From assembly GCA_947498325.1 (NCBI GenBank), contig CANMKE010000004.1, positions 124,001-188,000 of the forward strand: a DNA stretch of 64,000 nt, written 5' to 3'. The number at the start of each line of letters is the position of its first letter. Positions within the stretch are counted from its first letter, which is position 1. The position numbers were made by a program, and so were the translations under genes. This document shows positions 34,225 to 43,288 of the stretch, one piece after another. The notes beneath the pieces were generated by a model. The model was given only the letters and a program-made list of their open reading frames with translations, had not been told where the DNA came from and did not search any database. The DNA is from an uncultured Persicobacter sp. Lineage in GTDB: Bacteria > Bacteroidota > Bacteroidia > Cytophagales > Cyclobacteriaceae.

Positions 34225-35355
34225 TTAAACCGCCATTTCTTCATCTTTCAGATATTCCTCTACAGGCACATAAGGCAAATCGAAAGCTTCAGCCACCGCT
34301 TTATACACCACATCGCCTTTCACCACATTAAGCCCCGTTTTCAGTTCAGAACTTTCCTGACACGCCTTCTTCCAGCCTTTGTTGGCCAGTTCAAGGGCAT
34401 ATGGCAGCGTAGCATTCGTTAGTGCCAAAGTGGAAGTATAAGGAACTGCCCCAGGCATATTCGCCACGCAGTAATGCACCACATCGTCAATAATAAATAT
34501 AGGATCAGCGTGTGTGGTCGGTTTACAAGTTTCGATACACCCGCCCTGGTCTACGGCCACATCCACAAGTACTGCGCCCGGCTTCATGTCTTTCAACATA
34601 TCCCGCGTAACCAAATGTGGTGCTTTTGCGCCTGGAATCAACACCGCACCAATCACCAAATCAGCCTCTTTAATTTCCTGACGGATATTATATTCACTCG
34701 ACATCATTGTGGTAACGTTGGCCGCCATCACATCATCAAGATAACGCAAACGATCCAGACTGATGTCCATGATGGTTACATCAGCACCAAGACCTGCCGC
34801 CATTTTTGCAGACTGATAGCCTACGATACCTCCACCGAGCACCAAAACTTTAGCCGGCTTTACCCCTGGAACACCCCCAAGGAGAATCCCACGGCCCTGC
34901 ATTGGTTTTTCAAGGTATTTCGCCCCTTCCTGAATCGACATACGACCCGCCACTTCCGACATCGGAACCAGCAAAGGAAGGCCGCGTCCGCGCTCTACGG
35001 TTTCGTAAGCCAGACAAACCGACTTGCTCTCGATCATCGCTTTGGTCAGCGGCTCATAAGAAGCAAAGTGGAAATAGGTAAACAATAACTGATCCTCACG
35101 GATCAAATCGTATTCGAACTCTATCGGTTCTTTCACCTTGATGATCATTTCGGCAATGCCATAAACCTCTTCAATGGTGGCTAAAATATTCGCCCCTGCT
35201 TCAGCAAAAGCCTCGTCGGAGAAACCACTGCCTTCGCCTGCAGTAGATTGCACATACACCTGGTGCCCGTGCTTTTTCATTTCGTTCACACCAGCAGGCG
35301 TAAGCGCCACACGGTTCTCGTTGTTTTTAATCTCCTTTGGTACACCGATAATCAT
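34225..35355 (-). CDS. ald: Alanine dehydrogenase
   Basis: The 376-residue protein begins M-I-I-G-V-P-K-E-I-K-N-N-E-N-R-V-A-L-T-P-A-G, the N-terminal signature of alanine dehydrogenase/transhydrogenase. It has the NAD-binding V-L-V-L-G-G-G-I-V-G motif near residue 170 and the catalytic region with Y-F-H-F-A-S and D-V-A-V-D-Q-G-G. It interconverts L-alanine and pyruvate plus ammonia with NAD. The length is that of the family and no key residue appears altered. It is monocistronic. Confidence 0.96.
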   Translation of the reverse strand: MIIGVPKEIKNNENRVALTPAGVNEMKKHGHQVYVQSTAGEGSGFSDEAFAEAGANILATIEEVYGIAEMIIKVKEPIEFEYDLIREDQLLFTYFHFASYEPLTKAMIESKSVCLAYETVERGRGLPLLVPMSEVAGRMSIQEGAKYLEKPMQGRGILLGGVPGVKPAKVLVLGGGIVGYQSAKMAAGLGADVTIMDISLDRLRYLDDVMAANVTTMMSSEYNIRQEIKEADLVIGAVLIPGAKAPHLVTRDMLKDMKPGAVLVDVAVDQGGCIETCKPTTHADPIFIIDDVVHYCVANMPGAVPYTSTLALTNATLPYALELANKGWKKACQESSELKTGLNVVKGDVVYKAVAEAFDLPYVPVEEYLKDEEMAV

Positions 35356-35833
35356 AATACAAAGGTTTTATAGTTTGTGTTGATAATTCAATATTAAAAA
35401 AATGCAATATTTATCGATCAGTAAAATCGAAGCCTATTTCTGATGGTAATTTGCTGAAATTATTTTTATTTCCTACAAAATAGGTCATAATTTTTATCCA
35501 AGTCCATTTTGGACAATTCAAACTATGGTACAATACTGTAGCAATAAAGACCAATCGTTTAATAAATACAGACGGGAACGCCCTAAAAAAGTTAAAAAAT
35601 TATATTTCATGAAAATATGTTTTACTGAAATAAAATTCCGCCCCGCTTAAAAATAATACTCTTTTGCCACCATGTTCATTTCAATGCGAAATTTTCAGGA
35701 TTTACCCACTGGAATAATTTTAGGGCTTTACACCAAAAGAATGTATATTTAGGATAGGAGATCTAAATTCCAAGGCGAAAAAAAGACACCTTGAGATGTT
35801 CTCAAAGATATTTTTGTGTACCATTAAACCTGT
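35356..35833. other. AT-rich divergent intergenic region
   Basis: This region of about 480 nt between ald and the E1 fusion gene has no supported ORF. It contains A/T runs. A TATTTTTG element at 35809-35816 resembles a Bacteroidota -7 box, but no TTTG lies at the right distance. Confidence 0.4.
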
Positions 35834-38254
35834 TTGACAGTGTCGGATCAAAGTACTACAACTGTTTCCCCTTTAAATAAAAAATATATTTTAGAAGACT
35901 ACCGCACAGTAGTTGAAAGCCGTGAAACTGCCCTTGCCGGTCGGAAGGAAGTATTCATGGGTAAAGCCAAATTTGGGATATTTGGAGATGGAAAGGAAGT
36001 ACCGCAAGTGGCGATGGCGAGAGCTTTCCAAAAAGGAGATTGGCGTTCGGGCTACTACCGCGACCAAACCTTCATGATGGCGATTGGTGAAATGTCGATT
36101 CAGGAATTTTTTGCGCAACTTTATGCGCACACTGATATTGAAGCTGAGCCAGCCTCTGGTGGCCGAATGATGAACGGACACTTTGGCACCCGATGGATTG
36201 CCGAAGACGGTTCGTGGAAATCGCAGTCAGACACTTGCAATGTGGCCTCTGACATCTCCCCTACTGCGGGCCAGATGCCTCGAATTGTGGGGCTGGGCTA
36301 TGCATCAAAACTTTACCGCCATGTAGAGGAATTACAGGGTGAAGCCTTCGAGAAGTTCAGTCATCAAGGAAATGAAGTGGTATTTTCCACCATCGGGAAC
36401 GCCTCCACTTCTGAAGGGATGTTCCTGGAAACCATTAATGCCGTGGGCGTAATGCAGCTGCCCGTCGTGATGTCGGTTTGGGATGACCAGTATGGTATTT
36501 CCGTAGGCCCTGAGCACCACACGGTAAAACAGAGTATTTCCAAAGCACTTGCAGGTTTTCAGCGCACGGAGGAACATCCGGGGATAGAGATTTTTGAAGT
36601 TAAAGGATGGGACTACCCTGCCCTGTTCGAAACTTATCAGAAAGCGGCACAGCTTGCCCGCGAGCAACATATCCCTTGCCTGGTACACGTAATTGAGGTA
36701 ACCCAACCACAAGGGCACTCCACCTCGGGATCACATGAGCGCTACAAAAACGAGGAAAGACTCCATTGGGAGGCTGAATTCGATTGTGTGAAGCAAATGC
36801 GCTCCTGGGTTATTGCCGAAGGTTATGCTACAGAAGAAGAACTGAACACGCTGGAACTTGAAGCCAAGAAAAAGGTTCGTGATGAAAAAAATGCGGCATT
36901 CAAGGCTTTCCTTGACAGCATGGCCCCTTTGCGCAAGCAGGTCATTGAGCTGCTTGAGCGTTTGGCGGACAGTTCCGAAGAACATACAGAAAAAATTAAC
37001 GCGATTGCTGATGGGCTGAAAAATGGCTTCAACCCCATCAAGATGGATAACATCAAGGCCGTAAAAAAAGCTTTACGCCTGACACGCAAAAAGACCAGCC
37101 CTGCCCGCGTTGCACTGATCAAATGGCTTGAAACAGCCATGGCACAACATCGGGAAGAATACAATACCTTGCTTTATTGTGAGGATGAACGATCGGCGCT
37201 GAAGGTTACGGAAGTTGCCAAAAGCTACGATCAGGACCCTGAAATGGTTGATGGCCGTGAGATTATCAATCAGTATTTCAAGAAAGCACTCGAGAACGAT
37301 CCCCGTGTTTTTGCCTTCGGTGAAGATGTTGGCAAGATTGGGGATGTTAACCAGGGAATGGCTGGTGTTCAGGATATTTTCGGGGAGTTGCGCGTACATG
37401 ACACCTCCATCCGTGAGATGACCATTATTGGTGAAGGCACAGGAGCGGCCATGCGTGGCTTGCGCCCTATTGCTGAAATTCAGTACCTCGATTACCTCGT
37501 ATATGCACTTAACACCCTTACTGATGATCTTGCCTGCCTGCACCACCGCACCGCCGGAGGCCAGAAAGCACCGCTAATCATCCGTACACGTGGCCACCGC
37601 CTTGAAGGAGTATGGCATTCCGGCTCACCTATTTCGATGATTTTGGGGAGCTTGAGAGGGATGTACATCCTGACACCTCGCAACTTTACACAGGCTGCCG
37701 GCATGTACAATACTTTGCTGAAAGGTGATGATCCTGCCCTTGTTATCGAATGCCTGAACGGCTACCGCCTGAAGGAAGCGATGCCGAACAACCTTGGAGA
37801 ATACACTGTTCCCCTCGGCCGCCCAGAGGTATTGCGTGCCGGAACAGACGTTACCGTTGTTACTTACGGATCCATGTGCAGAATTATAATGGCAGCAGCT
37901 GAAGAGCTCGCTCAGGTGGGCATTTCAGTAGAAGTGATCGACGCTCAGACCCTCGTACCATTTGACCTCGAGCACCGCATTGTAGCATCCGTGCAAAAGA
38001 CCAACCGGGTAGTTTTTGCAGATGAGGATGTTCAGGGTGGCGCGTCAGCTTACCTAATGCAAAAAGTCCTTGACGAGCAAAATGCATATCAATACCTTGA
38101 CTCGCAACCGATTTGTATCTCCTCGGAGGATCATCGTCCGGCTTATGGTTCTGATGGCGATTTCTTCTCCAAGCCAAGTGCGGAGTCTGTTTTCGACCGC
38201 ATCTATCAAATGATGCACGAATTTGATCCAGAGACTTACCCAAAGATTTATTAA
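35834..38254 (+). CDS. Fused E1 alpha-beta 2-oxoacid dehydrogenase component
   Basis: The 806-residue protein joins both E1 subunits of a 2-oxoacid dehydrogenase complex. The alpha part (residues 20-430) has the thiamine-diphosphate region G-N-A-S-T-S-E-G followed by W-D-D-Q-Y-G-I-S-V. The beta part (from about 465) has F-A-F-G-E-D-V-G, E-I-Q-Y-L-D-Y and T-Y-G-S-M-C. This is the fused form common in Bacteroidota, probably for branched-chain 2-oxoacids (2-oxoisovalerate), although pyruvate cannot be ruled out. No ATG is near: translation must begin at TTG 35834 or GTG 35840. The E2 and E3 genes are not adjacent. A terminator follows at 38284. Confidence 0.92.
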   Translation: MTVSDQSTTTVSPLNKKYILEDYRTVVESRETALAGRKEVFMGKAKFGIFGDGKEVPQVAMARAFQKGDWRSGYYRDQTFMMAIGEMSIQEFFAQLYAHTDIEAEPASGGRMMNGHFGTRWIAEDGSWKSQSDTCNVASDISPTAGQMPRIVGLGYASKLYRHVEELQGEAFEKFSHQGNEVVFSTIGNASTSEGMFLETINAVGVMQLPVVMSVWDDQYGISVGPEHHTVKQSISKALAGFQRTEEHPGIEIFEVKGWDYPALFETYQKAAQLAREQHIPCLVHVIEVTQPQGHSTSGSHERYKNEERLHWEAEFDCVKQMRSWVIAEGYATEEELNTLELEAKKKVRDEKNAAFKAFLDSMAPLRKQVIELLERLADSSEEHTEKINAIADGLKNGFNPIKMDNIKAVKKALRLTRKKTSPARVALIKWLETAMAQHREEYNTLLYCEDERSALKVTEVAKSYDQDPEMVDGREIINQYFKKALENDPRVFAFGEDVGKIGDVNQGMAGVQDIFGELRVHDTSIREMTIIGEGTGAAMRGLRPIAEIQYLDYLVYALNTLTDDLACLHHRTAGGQKAPLIIRTRGHRLEGVWHSGSPISMILGSLRGMYILTPRNFTQAAGMYNTLLKGDDPALVIECLNGYRLKEAMPNNLGEYTVPLGRPEVLRAGTDVTVVTYGSMCRIIMAAAEELAQVGISVEVIDAQTLVPFDLEHRIVASVQKTNRVVFADEDVQGGASAYLMQKVLDEQNAYQYLDSQPICISSEDHRPAYGSDGDFFSKPSAESVFDRIYQMMHEFDPETYPKIY

Positions 38255-38283
38255 GCGATACATCTTAAAATAGCAAAAAATAC

Positions 38284-38320
38284 AAAGGCGATACCTATTC
38301 ATAAGGTGTCGCCTTTTTTT
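38284..38320 (+). terminator. Intrinsic terminator of the E1 fusion gene
   Basis: AAGGCGATACC and GGTGTCGCCTT form an 11-bp stem with one mismatch, followed by seven T in total. Confidence 0.9.
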
Positions 38321-38560
38321 GAAATTCATCTTAGAAAACGCTTCTTTTTAGTGCCTTTTAAATATGTTTTTCCTGACCTAAAATATTGGGTACTGAAAAT
38401 ATTGATCTGCAATAACTCATCCCTTGGCACAACAGACCGAGGCAGAAAAGTGAGCACTTGATCAACAATCATGAGTGAGGTTCTCACTGCATCCTATTTG
38501 GTTTTAAGCGTGCCTGCACTGACCAAACAATCCTTCTGATCGAGATAAAAAGCCTCCTCA
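38321..38560. other. Intergenic region with a short hairpin
   Basis: No ORF is supported here. A perfect AGTGAG-gtt-CTCACT hairpin lies at 38474-38488. The rest is unremarkable. Confidence 0.4.
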
Positions 38561-38941
38561 TTACCCACAAACCTTTTCAGCAAGCAGTTTCTGAACCGCA
38601 TAAACATCTATGCTCTTATTGAAAGGCTTATCGATCGTGGGCTCATCCTCTCCGGAAATCCACACTTTCAGCTCGGCATCCAGATCAAAAGTACCGGCAG
38701 TTTCAACAGAAAAGCGCGAAATGCTTTTATAAGGAATACTTTTATACGCTTTCTTTTTACCCGTTACCCCCTGTACATCAATCAGGATGAGCCGTTTCCC
38801 TGTAAAGAGGAACACGTCGCGAATCAGTGAAAACCCGAACTCTATACGCTCCTGATCCATCAGTATTGGTTCATATTCTTTTTGCAATTTCTCAACGCTA
38901 ACTGCCGAGGCGTTGCCCATTAATTTTTGAAATAACCCCAT
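38561..38941 (-). CDS. Bacterial PH-domain protein
   Basis: The 126-residue product is a single bacterial pleckstrin-homology-like domain (bPH). It shows E-R-I-E-F-G-F-S-L-I-R-D-V-F-L-F-T-G-K-R-L-I-L-I-D-V in the first half. The typical Y-K-S-I-P-Y-K-S-I-S-R-F-S-V-E-T-A-G motif sits at about residues 66-83, and a C-terminal helix closes the domain. The family is cytoplasmic with no clear enzymatic role. It is monocistronic. Confidence 0.87.
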   Translation of the reverse strand: MGLFQKLMGNASAVSVEKLQKEYEPILMDQERIEFGFSLIRDVFLFTGKRLILIDVQGVTGKKKAYKSIPYKSISRFSVETAGTFDLDAELKVWISGEDEPTIDKPFNKSIDVYAVQKLLAEKVCG

Positions 38942-39200
38942 CTTTTGTTATTTGATTTAAGCTGAATTAATCGGTAGTGGTCACCTGCTGCCCATTACAA
39001 CATCTGCGCTGCAGGCTTTACAAATTACCTATAAATAGCCTAACGACCATTCTTCCTTGCTTGATATATTCAGGGCCAATGAATGTCAGGCATCGTGGTT
39101 TGGCCTACGGAAAGCCAAAGTTTAAAGCAAAAAAAAACGGTCAACTGATGCTGATCGCTTTTTCAGGATTTTTAAATCCCGGCATTTCAAATAAAAAAAT

Positions 39201-39386
39201 TTAAGCTTCGTGCTTTGTATTTTTCTTTTCTTGAACTTCAACACGAATATCCTGTGCTAAATTTTTCAATTCTTGCATTCCCTTACGGACACGTGTTCCG
39301 GCAGCTTGGTTTTCTTTCTCATAAAACTTTTGAAAGTCAGCTTCCAAGGAGAGTAATAGGTCTTTGATTTCGTCAAATCTTTTCAT
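39201..39386 (-). CDS. Histone H1-like DNA-binding protein
   Basis: The 61-residue basic, helical protein starts M-K-R-F-D-E-I-K-D-L-L-L-S-L-E-A-D-F and contains A-A-G-T-R-V-R-K-G-M-Q-E-L-K-N-L-A-Q-D-I-R. This is the conserved core of the small histone H1-like proteins (Hc1-like) of Bacteroidota. Lysines and arginines in the second half are expected to contact DNA in the nucleoid. The length is normal. Upstream DNA is AT-rich. Confidence 0.85.
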   Translation of the reverse strand: MKRFDEIKDLLLSLEADFQKFYEKENQAAGTRVRKGMQELKNLAQDIRVEVQEKKNTKHEA

Positions 39387-39591
39387 CGTTCAAAAATAGG
39401 TTTTATTTTATAAAAGTTATGCTTCTCATAAGCAATATAATAAAAATACCCAAAAACCATTATATCAGACTAAAATCAAGACATAAAAAAAGCTGAAAAA
39501 TGAAATTATATTGATTGTTCACCAGTATAACAACAATTTTCAGCTAATTCGTTAATACCTTGAAGTTCAAAGTATTGTATTTTCGGCTAAA

Positions 39592-40839
39592 TTAGTCAGG
39601 CATTTGCTCAGCAATACCATCAAATTTATACTCACCACCATCAAGTTTTGCTTTGATTTGCTTGAAGGCAGAGATCGTTTCATTCACATCGTCCAAAGTA
39701 TGCGCTGCCGTAGGGATAATACGCAACATGATTTGCCCTTTAGGAATTACCGGGTAAATAACGATTGAACAGAAGATGTTAAAACGCTCACGGATATCCT
39801 GTGTCAGGTTACCTGCTTCAGTCATTGTTCCTGAAAGGAATACTGGTGTTACAGGAGTTTCTGTGTTACCAATATTGAAACCGTTCTCTTTCAAACCGCT
39901 CTGCAAAGCATTCACGATTGTCCAAAGTTTATCTTTTGCCGGAGAGTTTTTCAACATTTCCAGACGCTTCAGGTTTCCTTCAACGATCGGCATAGGCAAT
40001 GATTTCGCAAAAATTTGCGAACGCATGCTGTAACGCAAGTATTTCACGATCTTGTGGTCACCAGCAACAAATGCACCGATAGAAGCCATAGATTTGGCAA
40101 AAGTTGAGAAGTAAAGATCGATACCGTCCTGGCAACCCAATTGCTCACCAGTACCTGCACCTGTTTTACCCATTGTACCGAAACCGTGCGCATCATCAAC
40201 GAACAAACGGAAGTCGAATTTCTCTTTCAGCTTGATAACTTCTGCCAAAGCGCCCATCGCACCCGACATCCCGAAAACACCTTCGGTAATCACCAAGACA
40301 CCGCCACCGGTTTCTTTCGCCAAACGCTCCGCACGCTCCAGCTGCTTCTCCAGGGATTCCATATCGTTATGAGTATAAACGAAACGTTTACCGATATGAA
40401 GACGAAGACCATCAAGGATACAAGCATGGCTTTCTGCATCGTAAACTACGACATCGCGACGGTCCAATACCGCATCAATAATTGATACTACCCCTTGGTA
40501 ACCGAAGTTCAGCAAGAAACAATCTTCCTTCCCTACGAAATCCGCCAACTCACGCTCCAACTGCTCGTGCTTAGTGGTATTTCCAGACATGATACGCGCA
40601 CCCATTGGGTATGCCAATCCCCAGTTTGCAGTAGCATCAGCATCCGCCTTACGCACCTCAGGATCGTTCGCCAAACCCAAATAATTGTTCAACGACCAGT
40701 TCAATACCTGACGGCCTTGGAAGTTCATACGAGGACCAATCTCCCCTTCCAACTTAGGAAACATGTAGTAACCTTCGTCTACATCTGAGTATTTTCCAAG
40801 AGGCGTGTTTTTTGCATCACACTTAGCAAATAAATCCAT
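39592..40839 (-). CDS. Alpha-oxoamine synthase (PLP-dependent acyl-CoA:amino acid C-acyltransferase)
   Basis: The 415-residue protein belongs to the group of KBL, BioF, ALAS and serine palmitoyltransferase. Features are N-N-Y-L-G-L (51-56), G-A-R-I-M-S-G-N-T-T-K-H, D-A-E-S-H-A-C-I-L-D-G, F-V-D-D-A-H-G-F-G (213-221) and the PLP lysine K249 in F-S-T-F-A-K-S-M. They condense an acyl-CoA with an amino acid. The extra N-terminal segment and the sequence context fit serine palmitoyltransferase-like or sulfonolipid-forming enzymes of Cytophagales better than BioF, but the substrate is an inference. It has a strong Bacteroidota promoter at 40885-40915. Confidence 0.85.
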   Translation of the reverse strand: MDLFAKCDAKNTPLGKYSDVDEGYYMFPKLEGEIGPRMNFQGRQVLNWSLNNYLGLANDPEVRKADADATANWGLAYPMGARIMSGNTTKHEQLERELADFVGKEDCFLLNFGYQGVVSIIDAVLDRRDVVVYDAESHACILDGLRLHIGKRFVYTHNDMESLEKQLERAERLAKETGGGVLVITEGVFGMSGAMGALAEVIKLKEKFDFRLFVDDAHGFGTMGKTGAGTGEQLGCQDGIDLYFSTFAKSMASIGAFVAGDHKIVKYLRYSMRSQIFAKSLPMPIVEGNLKRLEMLKNSPAKDKLWTIVNALQSGLKENGFNIGNTETPVTPVFLSGTMTEAGNLTQDIRERFNIFCSIVIYPVIPKGQIMLRIIPTAAHTLDDVNETISAFKQIKAKLDGGEYKFDGIAEQMPD

Positions 40840-40884
40840 ATAGAATATTTTTAATCAACGAAAAAATGCTTTTCAAATAAGCCA

Positions 40885-40915
40885 CAAAGGTACACAAAAA
40901 AGCTTCATACCCAAA
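40885..40915 (-). promoter_or_regulatory. Bacteroidota-type promoter of the alpha-oxoamine synthase gene
   Basis: On the minus strand TTTG (40915-40912), exactly 19 nt, and TACCTTTG (40892-40885) match the Bacteroidota -33/-7 consensus in sequence and spacing. It leaves a 5' UTR of about 40 nt before the ATG at 40839. Confidence 0.65.
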
Positions 40916-40973
40916 ATGATGAGGGTAGAAGCCTTTCAATTTCTATAAGAGTAATGTTTTTATTTACAACAAA

Positions 40974-42284
40974 TTAGTTGATCCTTTCGATTTTCGCACC
41001 CAATGCACGCAAGCGTTCATCGATGTCCTGATAACCGCGGTCAATCTGCTCTACATTGTCGATCACGCTGGTACCTGTGGCCGAAAGTGCGGCAATCAGC
41101 AAAGAAACTCCGGCACGGATATCCGGGCTGGTCATGCGAATACCACGGAGCGGATATTTCCTGTCCAGGCCAATAACAGTAGCCCTGTGAGGATCACAAA
41201 GGATGATCTGCGCCCCCATGTCGATCAGTTTATCGGTAAAGAACAAACGGGACTCAAACATTTTCTGGTGAATCAGTACGGTACCTTTCGCCTGCGTTGC
41301 CACCACCAATAGAATGGACAGCAAATCAGGGGTGAAGCCCGGCCAGATAGCATCGGCGATGGTCAGGATTGAGCCGTCAATGAAGGTATCAATCTCATAA
41401 TGTTCCTGAGCAGGAATAAAAAGATCGTCCCCTTTTTCTTCAATGCGAATACCCAGTTTTCGGAACGTATTTGGGATTAAACCCAATTGATCGATACGTA
41501 CATTTTTGATGGTAATTTCGGACTTCGTCATGGCGGCGAGGCCAATAAAGCTCCCAATCTCAATCATGTCAGGAAGCAGGGTATGTGTGGTACCGCCAAG
41601 TACCTCAACCCCTTCGATTTCCAGCAAATTGGACCCGATGCCTGAGATGTTGGCCCCCATACGGTTGAGCATTTTGCACAACTGCTGCAAGTAAGGCTCA
41701 CAAGCGGCATTGTAAATGGTTGTTTTTCCTTTTGCCAATACGGCTGCCATTACCAAATTGGCGGTTCCTGTTACAGAGGCTTCATCCAGAAGAATATACT
41801 TGCCTGTAAGCTGCTCTGCTTTCACGAAATAACGATGGCGCTGTGCATCAAAATCAAAGTTTGCCCCGAGTTGCTTCAGTCCGATAAAGTGGGTATCAAG
41901 ACGGCGTCGGCCAATTTTATCACCACCAGGCTGAGGCATTTGTGCTTCACCGAAACGCGCCAACAGTGGGCCTATCAGCATAATGGATCCACGCAAGGAG
42001 GAAGCCTTGCTGCGGAATGTTTCTGTTTCGAGGAATTTCAGGTCAACCCCTGAGGCCTCAAATCGGTAACTGCCTTTTTCTTCAAGCTGATCGACTTTTA
42101 CGCCGAAATCCTTCAGCAATTCGATTTGCTTATTGACATCCCTGATATTGGGAATATTGTGGATGGTTACAGGTTCTGAGGTCAACAGAACTGCACTTAG
42201 AATTTGCAGTGCCTCATTCTTTGCGCCCTGAGGAGTGATCTCACCGCTCAGTGATGCGCCACCCTCTATTTTGAATGCTGCCAT
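40974..42284 (-). CDS. murA: UDP-N-acetylglucosamine 1-carboxyvinyltransferase
   Basis: The 436-residue protein is full-length MurA, the first committed enzyme of peptidoglycan synthesis, moving enolpyruvate from PEP to UDP-GlcNAc. It has K22-N23 near the N-terminus (Q-G-A-K-N-E-A-L), the R-x-K-A-S-S-L-R-G-S motif and the D-I-R-A-G segment near 370. In the active-site loop P-G-G-D122-K-I-G-R-R-R, Asp replaces the usual catalytic Cys (Cys115 in E. coli). Asp here is known in naturally fosfomycin-resistant MurA enzymes. The DUF4290 gene lies upstream on the same strand. Confidence 0.97.
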   Translation of the reverse strand: MAAFKIEGGASLSGEITPQGAKNEALQILSAVLLTSEPVTIHNIPNIRDVNKQIELLKDFGVKVDQLEEKGSYRFEASGVDLKFLETETFRSKASSLRGSIMLIGPLLARFGEAQMPQPGGDKIGRRRLDTHFIGLKQLGANFDFDAQRHRYFVKAEQLTGKYILLDEASVTGTANLVMAAVLAKGKTTIYNAACEPYLQQLCKMLNRMGANISGIGSNLLEIEGVEVLGGTTHTLLPDMIEIGSFIGLAAMTKSEITIKNVRIDQLGLIPNTFRKLGIRIEEKGDDLFIPAQEHYEIDTFIDGSILTIADAIWPGFTPDLLSILLVVATQAKGTVLIHQKMFESRLFFTDKLIDMGAQIILCDPHRATVIGLDRKYPLRGIRMTSPDIRAGVSLLIAALSATGTSVIDNVEQIDRGYQDIDERLRALGAKIERIN

Positions 42285-42439
42285 GGATTTTTATGATTAT
42301 TGAGTCTTAAAACAAATTTAGCAAAGCCTATGCTGCCACCCGAATGCTTTGTAATAAGTTAAACAAGAAATTGGGGATCTCCGACTGAATGTATGAATTT
42401 CCGAAGATAAAAGCTGCATATTTTTTGAAGGGACAAATC

Positions 42440-42474
42440 TAAAAAAAAGGAGGCTGTTTCGGCCTCCTTTTTTA
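42440..42474 (-). terminator. Intrinsic terminator of the DUF4290 gene
   Basis: GGAGGC and GCCTCC form a 6-bp GC-rich stem flanked by eight A on the left and six T on the right. On the minus strand it is followed by a U-run, and it lies directly behind the DUF4290 stop. Confidence 0.85.
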
Positions 42475-42480
42475 ATATAA

Positions 42481-43191
42481 TTAATTTTTTCTTTTTCGGT
42501 AGTTGTTGCCTTTCCCTTGGCCTCCCCTGTTCTGCCCGCTGTTTCTGTTGTTGTTATTGTTGCGGCGATCATTGGAGAAGTTTCTCCGGCGGTTGTTATT
42601 GGAAAAGTTTCTGCCAGTCCTGTTTGGTGTTCCACTGCTGGCCAAAAGGTTATCTTCAAGGATTTTGTCGTTATCAAACTTGACACTCCCTCGGGAGATC
42701 CGCTTGATATCATCCAAAATCAGACGATCATCGACATTATCACGGTTCCATTGCAGGTAGAAGATTTTCATCAGCTTCCCGATTGTTACCACTGCCCCGA
42801 TCAGCTCTTCCTCGTCTTCAATCTCTGAAGCCTTGGCAATCATGTTTTCGATATTACGGCCATAGTGTCGGTAGCGAGGCTGCCCGCCCAAGTAAGGGAC
42901 CGTTTGTGGCTTTTTGTGGATGCTTGCTGGCTCTGGACACTCAAAAGGAGCGTCAACATCAAGCTTGAAATCAGTAATGATGTACAAATCATCCCAAAGA
43001 CGTTGCGCATATTCCGGAGAGTCCTTCATTTTATTTGGGGTCAGCTCCTTCATCAGGTGAATCAGTGCAAAAGCGGCTTTGGTGCGCTCTTGTCGATCTT
43101 CAATACTGACTACATGAGCAGCAAGCTCCTGAATATTACGACCATATTCCTTTTGTAAGATTTCGGATTTGGTGGTATTGTAATTATGCAT
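42481..43191 (-). CDS. DUF4290 protein with Asn/Arg-rich tail
   Basis: The ATG at 43191 is chosen because the family begins M-H-N-Y-N-T-T-K-S-E-I. An in-frame ATG at 43260 would add a Cys/basic extension not expected for it. The 236-residue product has the helical DUF4290 domain (Y-G-R-N-I-Q-E-L; R-Y-R-H-Y-G-R-N-I-E) in the first 175 residues. About 60 low-complexity residues rich in N, R and G follow (R-N-N-N-N-N-R-N, G-Q-N-R-G-G-Q-G), ending K-R-K-N. Such tails usually bind RNA. The function is unknown. Confidence 0.85.
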   Translation of the reverse strand: MHNYNTTKSEILQKEYGRNIQELAAHVVSIEDRQERTKAAFALIHLMKELTPNKMKDSPEYAQRLWDDLYIITDFKLDVDAPFECPEPASIHKKPQTVPYLGGQPRYRHYGRNIENMIAKASEIEDEEELIGAVVTIGKLMKIFYLQWNRDNVDDRLILDDIKRISRGSVKFDNDKILEDNLLASSGTPNRTGRNFSNNNRRRNFSNDRRNNNNNRNSGQNRGGQGKGNNYRKRKN

Positions 43192-43288
43192 ATATCTGAA
43201 TATTTTCTTTGCTTTAGGATGAGTTACGCAATGGCAAAGCCGTTGGCGCAAAACAAACACGATAATCTATTAAAAAAATTGCTTGCCT

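Noticed and set aside
35809-35816. TATTTTTG as the promoter of the E1 fusion gene
   Set aside because: It matches the -7 consensus, but no TTTG or TTG lies 19-21 nt upstream, and the start codon is only about 18 nt away.
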